From positions 1-10,571 of the forward strand of contig JAFACJ010000599.1 in NCBI GenBank assembly GCA_023425615.1: DNA of 10,571 nucleotides. Direction: 5' to 3'. Positions 5,746 through 10,571 of the stretch are shown piece by piece (the stretch's first letter is position 1; the number at the start of each line of letters is the position of its first letter). This DNA comes from Actinomycetes bacterium (GTDB taxonomy: Bacteria; Actinomycetota; Actinomycetes; Streptosporangiales; Streptosporangiaceae). The position numbers were made by a program, and so were the translations under genes. The notes beneath the pieces were generated by a model. The model had not been told where the DNA came from, did not search any database, and saw nothing but the letters and a program-made list of their open reading frames with translations.

Positions 5746-6729
5746 ACTTGAGCCGTCAACTGATCGCATGCCTCCCGGCTCGGCCGCCCGGTTCAGGAGG
5801 TCTGCCATCTCGCGCAGCACGGTGCGGAGTTCGGGCGGGTCGAGCACCTCGAAGTCGAAGCCCTTGGCCGCGACATGGACGGCGATCTCCCGCAGCGAGT
5901 CCGAGCCCGCGTGGAACAGGCAGGTGCCGGCGTCCACCGCCTCCAGCCGTCCCGCCGCGGGCGAGGTGCGGGGGGCGACCTCCTCCAGCGGGGCGTGGAA
6001 GAGGATGCGGGCGCGGTGGGCGTAGGGCGCGGAGCTGATGGCCTGGGAGACGTAGGCGGCCGGGTCCTCCCGCGGCAGCGGGCGCGGGGTGAAGCGGGCA
6101 CCGGGCTGCCCGAGCGGCGGGATGATCCGGTCGACGCGGAACGTCCGCCAGTCCTGCTTCGCGGTGTCCCAGGCCAGCAGGTACCAGCGGCGCGGGGTGT
6201 GCACCAGCCGGTAGGGCTCCAGCTCGCGCGTCGACTCCCCCTCGCGCCCCCGGTGGCGCAGCCGGATCCGGCGCCGCTCCCGGCAGGCGGAGGCGAGCGC
6301 GGTCAGCAGGTCGGCGCCGACGCCCTCGGGGGCGGCTCCGGCGAGCGGCACGGTGGCCTGGAACGCGGTCACCCGGTGGCGGAGCCGGGAGGGGAGCACC
6401 TGCTGGAGCTTGGCCAGCGCGCGCAGCGCCGCCTCCTCCAGACCGGTGACGCTGCCGGTCGCCGCCGTGCGCAGGCTGATCGCCACGGCCACCGCCTCCT
6501 CGTCGTCCAGCAGCAGGGGCGGCAGCGCGGCGCCGATCCCGAGCCGGTAGCCGCCCGCCACCCCCGGCGTGGCCTCCACGGGGTAGCCGAGCCCGCGCAG
6601 CCGTCCGACGTCGCGCCGCACGGTGCGCAGGCCGACTCCCAGGCGTGCGGCGAGTTCGGCGCCGGTCCAGTCCGGGCGCGACTGGAGGAGGGAGAGCAGG
6701 CGCAGCAGCCGGGCCGAGGTTTCCCACAT
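5743..6729 (-). CDS. YafY-type transcriptional regulator with HTH and WYL domains
   Basis: The 328-residue protein starts METS-like ([16 protein letters not shown]), then has an HTH_11-type winged helix: [20 protein letters not shown] (21-40), followed by [17 protein letters not shown] (48-64) and [15 protein letters not shown] (69-83). The WYL motif RWYLLAWD is at 181-188, followed by FRVDRI (197-202), and a C-terminal extension domain reaches the end. WYL domains are thought to bind ligands or nucleic acid and tune the HTH. It diverges from an epoxide hydrolase, a frequent arrangement in actinobacteria, so it probably controls that gene and perhaps the dioxygenase just downstream. ATG at 6729 is preferred because family members start this way and CACAAT (6737-6742) lies 7 bases before it as a leaderless-type -10. 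ATG at 6738 would add three residues. Neither has a Shine-Dalgarno sequence. Confidence 0.9.
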   Translation of the reverse strand: MWETSARLLRLLSLLQSRPDWTGAELAARLGVGLRTVRRDVGRLRGLGYPVEATPGVAGGYRLGIGAALPPLLLDDEEAVAVAISLRTAATGSVTGLEEAALRALAKLQQVLPSRLRHRVTAFQATVPLAGAAPEGVGADLLTALASACRERRRIRLRHRGREGESTRELEPYRLVHTPRRWYLLAWDTAKQDWRTFRVDRIIPPLGQPGARFTPRPLPREDPAAYVSQAISSAPYAHRARILFHAPLEEVAPRTSPAAGRLEAVDAGTCLFHAGSDSLREIAVHVAAKGFDFEVLDPPELRTVLREMADLLNRAAEPGGMRSVDGSS

Positions 6730-6740
6730 GAGGATCATTG

Positions 6741-6750
6741 TGGCGCGCCA
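6741..6750. repeat. Perfect 10-base palindrome in the WYL/epoxide hydrolase gap
   Basis: TGGCGCGCCA is a perfect palindrome. It overlaps the edge of the proposed -10 box of the WYL gene (6737-6742) and could be part of an operator. In DNA of this GC content a short GC palindrome is not by itself strong evidence. Confidence 0.3.
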
Positions 6751-6752
6751 TC

Positions 6753-6771
6753 GGTGCCAGGATCGGACACC
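6753..6771. promoter_or_regulatory. Imperfect inverted repeat, candidate operator for the WYL regulator
   Basis: GGTGCC at 6753-6758 faces GACACC at 6766-6771; outer four bases pair perfectly (GGTG/CACC) and six of nine pairs match over the 19-base element. It is centrally placed in the gap between the divergent regulator and epoxide hydrolase, 10 to 20 bases from both proposed start regions. Confidence 0.35.
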
Positions 6772-6780
6772 AATGGCCGT

Positions 6781-6793
6781 TAGCTTTCCGCGC
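6781..6793 (+). promoter_or_regulatory. Possible leaderless -10 box of the epoxide hydrolase gene
   Basis: TAGCTT (6781-6786) fits the loose TANNNT pattern and is 7 bases before the ATG at 6794. No Shine-Dalgarno sequence precedes that ATG, which favours leaderless translation. There is no clear -35, so confidence is limited. Confidence 0.35.
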
Positions 6794-7960
6794 ATGACGA
6801 CAACGGAGACCACCGTGCGGCTCAGCCCGTACCGCGTCCGGATCCCGCAGGCCGACCTCGACGACCTCCGGGACCGGCTGCGCCGCACCCGCTGGGCGCC
6901 CGAGCTGCCCGGCACCGGCTGGGAGCGCGGCGTGCCGACCGGCTACCTGCGCGATCTCGCCTCCCACTGGGCCGACGGCTTCGACTGGCGCGCCCAGGAG
7001 GAGGCGCTCAACCTGCTCCCGCAGTACACCACCGCGATCGACGGCGCGAACGTCCACTTCGCGCATGTGCGCTCCGCCGAGCCCGGCGCCACCCCGCTGC
7101 TGCTCCTGCACGGCTGGCCAGGCTCGATCGTGGAGTTCCTCGACCTCGTCGGCCCGCTCACCGATCCGGTGGCGCACGGCGGCGAGGCCGCCGACGCCTT
7201 CCACCTGGTGATCCCGTCGCTGCCCGGCTACGGCTTCTCCGGCCCGCTGCCCGGACCCGGCTGGACCGACGGGCGCACCGCCGCGGCGCTGGTGGAGCTG
7301 ATGTCCCGGCTCGGCTACCGGCGCTACGGCGTGCAGGGCGGCGACGTCGGCGCGTTCATCGCGCCGCTGATGGGTCACCTGGCGCCGGACTCCCTCCTGG
7401 GCGTCCACGTCAACGGCCTGCTCACCTTCCCCACCGGGGACCCGGCGGTCATGGCGGCGCTGACGGACACCGAGCGCGGGCGGCTCGCCGGCATGAAGGA
7501 GTGGCAGGAGAAGCTCGGCGCCTACATGCAGCTCCAGGGCACCCGCCCGCAGACCATCGCGGCGGCGCTGCACGACAGCCCCGCCGGGCAGCTCGCCTGG
7601 ATCGTGGAGAAGTTCAAGGACTGGACCGACCCCGCCGCGGCCCTGCCCGAGGACGCCGTCGACCGCGACCGCATCCTCGCCGACGTGAGCATCTACTGGT
7701 TCACCGGCACGGCGGGCTCCGCCGCCCACACCTACTACGAGCGGTTCAACGACCCGGCGATGTGGGCGCCCAGGCCGCGCGGGACCGTGCCGACCGGGGT
7801 GGCGGTCTTCCCCACCGACCACTCGATCCGCCCCCTGGCCGACCAGGCCCACCACGTGGTGCGCTGGACGGAGTTCTCCCGCGGCGGCCACTTCGCCGCC
7901 CTGGAGACCCCCGGCCTGCTGACCGCCGACCTCCGCGCCTTCTTCCGCGGTCTCACCTGA
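6794..7960 (+). CDS. Epoxide hydrolase of the microsomal (EHN plus alpha/beta hydrolase) type
   Basis: The 388-residue protein starts with an epoxide hydrolase N-terminal domain (about 10-115, [18 protein letters not shown]) and continues as an alpha/beta hydrolase. HGWPGS (106-111) supplies the oxyanion loop. The nucleophile is D184 in QGGDVGAF (181-188); most relatives have Trp after the Asp, where this one has Val. Y301 in YWFTGT and the TYYERF tyrosines (314-315) are candidates for ring-opening. H366 in GGHFAALE is the catalytic base, and D342 in VFPTDHS takes the place of the acid, which is Glu in mammalian microsomal enzyme. It hydrolyses epoxides to diols through a covalent ester intermediate; the natural epoxide is unknown. 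ATG at 6794 fits the family's usual start, though ATG at 6773 would add seven residues. It is divergent from the WYL regulator and ends at a strong palindrome. Confidence 0.92.
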   Translation: MTTTETTVRLSPYRVRIPQADLDDLRDRLRRTRWAPELPGTGWERGVPTGYLRDLASHWADGFDWRAQEEALNLLPQYTTAIDGANVHFAHVRSAEPGATPLLLLHGWPGSIVEFLDLVGPLTDPVAHGGEAADAFHLVIPSLPGYGFSGPLPGPGWTDGRTAAALVELMSRLGYRRYGVQGGDVGAFIAPLMGHLAPDSLLGVHVNGLLTFPTGDPAVMAALTDTERGRLAGMKEWQEKLGAYMQLQGTRPQTIAAALHDSPAGQLAWIVEKFKDWTDPAAALPEDAVDRDRILADVSIYWFTGTAGSAAHTYYERFNDPAMWAPRPRGTVPTGVAVFPTDHSIRPLADQAHHVVRWTEFSRGGHFAALETPGLLTADLRAFFRGLT

Positions 7961-7962
7961 CC

Positions 7963-7994
7963 CGAAGGGCCCTCCCGCGCGGGAGGGCCCTTCG
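7963..7994. terminator. Perfect 32-base palindrome, bidirectional terminator
   Basis: The arm at 7963-7978 (CGAAGGGCCCTCCCGC) is perfectly complementary to 7979-7994 with no spacer, so the RNA would form a very stable stem of about 14 pairs with a minimal loop. It starts 3 bases after the epoxide hydrolase stop and ends 3 bases before the stop of the convergent acyl-CoA synthetase. That position strongly supports a shared terminator. No U-tract is present. Confidence 0.85.
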
Positions 7995-7997
7995 CGC

Positions 7998-9701
7998 CTA
8001 GTCCTTCTCCTCCCGCGCGAGCTCCTCGCGCAGCGTGCGCTTGAGGACCTTGCCCACGGGGTTGCGGGGCAGCTCGGCGCGCAGTTCGAGCCGTTCGGGG
8101 AGCTTGTAGGAGGCGATCTTGCGGGTCCTGAGGAAGGAGACCAGGTCCTCCAGCGCCGGTGCGGTGCCGGGCCGGGGGACGACGACGGCGCAGACGCGCT
8201 CGCCGAGGACGGGGTCGGGGTACCCCACGACGGCGACCTCCGCGACGGAGGGGTGCGCCGCCAGCAGCCCCTCCAGTTCGGCGGGGGCGATGTTCATGCC
8301 GCCACGGATGACGAGGTCCTTGACGCGGTCGACGTAGTGCAGGAACCTGCCGTCCTCACCGGCGATGGCGAAGACGTCGCCGGTCTTGAGGTAGCCCTCC
8401 TCGTCGAACGGGCTGGGGAGGCGGTCGCCGCCCAGGTAGCCGGGGAAGACCATCGGGCCCTTGAGGCGCAGTTCCCCCGGCACGCCGGGCTCGGTGACCT
8501 CCGCGCCGGTGTCCGGGTCGACCAGGCGTACCGAGACCTGCTCGGAGATCCGCGACGTCCACTTCACGCCCGGCGCCCCGTAGCGGGGGAAGTACCGGGC
8601 GCGCTGCTCGGGGTCGGGCACGTCGTGCGGGTCGGTGAGCAGGGCGATGCCCTCGTTGGAGCCGAAGAAGTTGATGATGCCGACGCCGTGCTCCTCCTGC
8701 CAGCCGCGGACCATCGGCGGTGACAGCGGAGCCGAGCCCGAGCCGATGAGCCGCAGCGAGGACAGGTCGGTGGAGGCCAGCAGGTCCTCGCGGGCCAGCA
8801 GCATGCCGAGCAGGGCCGGCGGCGCGACGGTGTACGTGGCCTTCTCCCGCTCGATCTGGCGCAGGAACGTCGGCAGGTCGAACGGGTGGTGCTGCACCAG
8901 GAGCCCGCCGACCCGCAGCCAGGGCAGGAACATGCCGTTGATGCCCGCCATGTTGACCATCGGGAACGGGTTTAGCAGCACGTCGTCGCCGGTCAGCCGT
9001 GGCGCGTCCACCGTCGCCCAGCTCATGGCGAGCCAGTCGTAGTGGGTGCGCGGCACGCCCTTGGGCGTGCTCTCGGTGCCGGACGTCCAGCAGATCGTGA
9101 CGCAGTCGTTGGGGTCGGCGGGGTGCGCCGCGGTGTACGCCGCCACCCGCTCCCGCGCGCCCTCGGCGTAGGAGACCGGCACGACGCCTTCCGGCGTGTC
9201 CGGCCCGAAGGCGAGGATGACGCGCAGGCCGGGCAGCGCGTCACGGAGCGCGGCGATCTCCGCGGCGGGCCGCCGGTCGCCGGCGCGGGTGCCGGTGAGG
9301 AACGCGGCGAAGGAGGCGAGCCTCCCCAGCTCGGTGATCTCGTGCTCCCGGTACTGGACGGGCAGGGGCGAGACGACCGCGCCGATCCGCCAGCAGGCGA
9401 GATAGGCGACGACGAGCTCGATGGTGTTGGGGAGCTGGACCCCGACCACGTCGCCCGCGCCGATGCCCTGGAAGAGCAGGACGTCGGCGAGCCCGTCGGC
9501 CTCGGCGTCCAGGTCGCGCCAGGTCAGGCGCCGCGGCGGGGTGCCGGTCAGCGGCTCCTTGTTCGCCGGGTCGACGACGGCCTCCCGGTCGGGATCGGCC
9601 GCGACGCGGGCGCGGAACAGGGCGTCCATGGTCTCATCGCTCCACCAGCCGCGGGCGGTGTAGTCCGCCACCCGCTCGGCCGGGTGCAGGCCGCGCTGCA
9701 T
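7998..9701 (-). CDS. Acyl-CoA synthetase / acid-CoA ligase (class I adenylate-forming)
   Basis: The 567-residue protein carries the full set of adenylating-enzyme motifs: P-loop TSGTESTPKG (206-215), FFGSNEG (345-351, the Y-G-x-T-E position), YLKTGD (437-442), YVDRVKDLVIRGG (456-468, hinge) and LPRNPVGK (544-551) with catalytic K551. It should activate a carboxylic acid as acyl-AMP and transfer it to CoA. The N-terminal stretch DYTARGWWSDETM recalls aryl or alicyclic acid activators such as dihydroxybenzoate and cyclohexanecarboxylate ligases, but motif reading cannot fix the acid. The ATG at 9701 has an ideal Shine-Dalgarno, AGGAGG at 9708-9713, six bases upstream. It follows a solute-binding protein gene by 69 bases, suggesting that the imported acid is its substrate. 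The gene ends at the shared palindrome. Confidence 0.93.
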   Translation of the reverse strand: MQRGLHPAERVADYTARGWWSDETMDALFRARVAADPDREAVVDPANKEPLTGTPPRRLTWRDLDAEADGLADVLLFQGIGAGDVVGVQLPNTIELVVAYLACWRIGAVVSPLPVQYREHEITELGRLASFAAFLTGTRAGDRRPAAEIAALRDALPGLRVILAFGPDTPEGVVPVSYAEGARERVAAYTAAHPADPNDCVTICWTSGTESTPKGVPRTHYDWLAMSWATVDAPRLTGDDVLLNPFPMVNMAGINGMFLPWLRVGGLLVQHHPFDLPTFLRQIEREKATYTVAPPALLGMLLAREDLLASTDLSSLRLIGSGSAPLSPPMVRGWQEEHGVGIINFFGSNEGIALLTDPHDVPDPEQRARYFPRYGAPGVKWTSRISEQVSVRLVDPDTGAEVTEPGVPGELRLKGPMVFPGYLGGDRLPSPFDEEGYLKTGDVFAIAGEDGRFLHYVDRVKDLVIRGGMNIAPAELEGLLAAHPSVAEVAVVGYPDPVLGERVCAVVVPRPGTAPALEDLVSFLRTRKIASYKLPERLELRAELPRNPVGKVLKRTLREELAREEKD

Positions 9702-9732
9702 GTGTGTCCTCCTACGGTCGTGGGGGAAGGAA

Positions 9733-9758
9733 GGGCGCGGGCCGCGCCGCCCGCGCCC
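9733..9758. terminator. GC-rich intercistronic hairpin between binding protein and acyl-CoA synthetase
   Basis: GGGCGCGGGC (9733-9742) and GCCCGCGCCC (9749-9758) form perfect 10-base arms around a 6-base loop. On the coding (minus) strand it is followed by TTCCTTCCCCC, a weak pyrimidine tract. It may be a partial terminator or a 3'-end stabiliser that makes the binding protein mRNA more abundant than the downstream gene, as is common in ABC transporter operons. Confidence 0.6.
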
Positions 9759-9770
9759 TGGTCTGTACGC

Positions 9771-10571
9771 CTACCGGCCGGAGATGTCGATGACGTCGCC
9801 CGAGGGCTCGAACACCTTCTTGGCCGCGTTCCAGGTGAACGGCCGGAACGCGCCGATGCCGAGGGAGGCCTCCGGCGTCATCTTCCAGTCGATGCCGTCG
9901 ATGAACATGGGCGGGGAGTAGGTCTGGGTGCGCGCGACCTTGATGATGCCGAGGCGGCTCAGCCCGTCCTCGGAGGCCGCGGCCTTGGTGAAGGCGTCGA
10001 CCATCAGGTCGCCGATCGCCCAGCCGTTGACCGTGTAGTTGTTCAGCGGCGCCTTCACGCCGTGCGCCTTGGTGTCGGCGAGGTACTGCTTGACCGCCTC
10101 GTCCTGCGCGTACAGCGGGTTGGCCGGGTCCTTCAGCCACACCATGACCTGCTGGCCGTCGGCGGCGGGCCCCGCGGGCTCGTACAGCGTCTTGCCGTCC
10201 ACGCAGTTGGCGGGCTGCACGAACGTCTCGGGCTTCCAGCCGGAGCGGCCGACGGCCATGCTGAGGGCGAGGCAGTCGGTGGTGACGCCCGCGTCGACCA
10301 GGATCTCGGCGCCCGACTCCTTGAGCGTGGTGACGGCGGCGTTCGGGTCGGTGAGCGGCGCCTCCTTCACGATCTTGAGGTTCGTCCCCTCGACCGCCTT
10401 CTTGAAGGCGTTGGCGTAGCTCTGTCCGGACTCGGTCTGGTTGGCGGCCAGGGCGACCTGCGCGCCGTTCGGGTACTTCTTCTTCAGCTGCTCGACGACG
10501 ACCTTCATCTCCACCTCGCTGGAGGGAAGGTACTCCGTCGTCCAGGGGAAGTTCTTCGCGTCGCGGTACTC
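9771..10571 (-). CDS. ABC transporter solute-binding protein, branched-chain amino acid (LivK/Peripla_BP_6) type, C-terminal part
   Basis: The frame is open to the window edge, so the start, the signal peptide and about the first third are missing; 266 residues are seen. The visible part begins EYRDAKNFPWTTEYLPSSEV and has the Liv-type pattern: a strand plus ALAANQTESGQSYANAFKKA (typical 'D..yG.....f' region), DPNAAVTTLKESGAEILVDA, and the C-terminal NNYTVNGWAIGDLMVDAFTK segment. These are type I periplasmic folds that bind branched-chain amino acids, or, in many soil bacteria, aromatic and other carboxylates. Proximity to an acyl-CoA synthetase on the same strand favours a carboxylic acid ligand; this is inference. 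The permease and ATPase genes would lie beyond the window, upstream. A GTG at 10514 is internal and not the true start. Confidence 0.9.
   Translation of the reverse strand, partial: EYRDAKNFPWTTEYLPSSEVEMKVVVEQLKKKYPNGAQVALAANQTESGQSYANAFKKAVEGTNLKIVKEAPLTDPNAAVTTLKESGAEILVDAGVTTDCLALSMAVGRSGWKPETFVQPANCVDGKTLYEPAGPAADGQQVMVWLKDPANPLYAQDEAVKQYLADTKAHGVKAPLNNYTVNGWAIGDLMVDAFTKAAASEDGLSRLGIIKVARTQTYSPPMFIDGIDWKMTPEASLGIGAFRPFTWNAAKKVFEPSGDVIDISGR

Noticed and set aside
4699..5751. A 350-codon plus-strand open frame opposite the dioxygenase
   Set aside because: It is the antisense of a protein with all DODA-family histidine motifs, and it begins within the LuxR remnant in a different frame.
5756..7891. 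A 711-codon minus-strand open frame spanning the epoxide hydrolase and WYL genes
   Set aside because: It runs across two well-supported genes in other frames and shows no family motif. Long stop-free frames are expected at this base composition.

Overview
The window is very GC-rich, its codons mostly end in G or C, and its gene families (a PucR-type regulator, a WYL regulator, a divergent epoxide hydrolase, a glutamine-synthetase-like amide ligase) are typical of high-GC actinobacteria, perhaps an Actinomadura- or Streptomyces-like soil organism. The phylum is inferred from composition and gene types; no rRNA or other marker gene is present. Eight protein genes fill most of the window; the first and last are cut by its edges.

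Region 1 (1-4662) looks like an amine or polyamine utilisation locus. Three minus-strand genes are tightly coupled: an APC/ACT-type permease, a glutamine-synthetase-like enzyme whose TTG start overlaps the permease stop, and an aldehyde dehydrogenase whose ATG directly follows the synthetase stop. The likely scheme is import of an amine, ATP-dependent gamma-glutamylation, then oxidation of an aldehyde intermediate. A PucR-type regulator is transcribed divergently. The 313-base gap between them holds three perfect spaced inverted repeats and a good promoter for the permease operon.

Region 2 (4663-7994) starts with a short remnant of a LuxR-type DNA-binding domain and an imperfect hairpin. Two minus-strand genes follow: a DODA/LigB-type ring-cleaving dioxygenase and, upstream of it, a WYL-domain regulator. 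The dioxygenase appears to have its own leaderless promoter, whose -10 box contains the regulator's stop codon. A plus-strand epoxide hydrolase diverges from the regulator across a short gap containing inverted repeats, and ends at a perfect 32-base palindrome that probably terminates transcription.

Region 3 (7998-10571) is a minus-strand pair: the 3' part of a branched-chain-amino-acid-type ABC solute-binding protein, then an acyl-CoA synthetase, with a GC-rich hairpin between them. Together they suggest uptake and CoA activation of a carboxylic acid.

I see no phage, insertion sequence, CRISPR array or RNA gene, and no clear sign of a wholly new system. The most useful leads are the altered active site of the glutamine-synthetase homologue, the palindrome-rich divergent control region, the overlapping leaderless promoter and the LuxR remnant.
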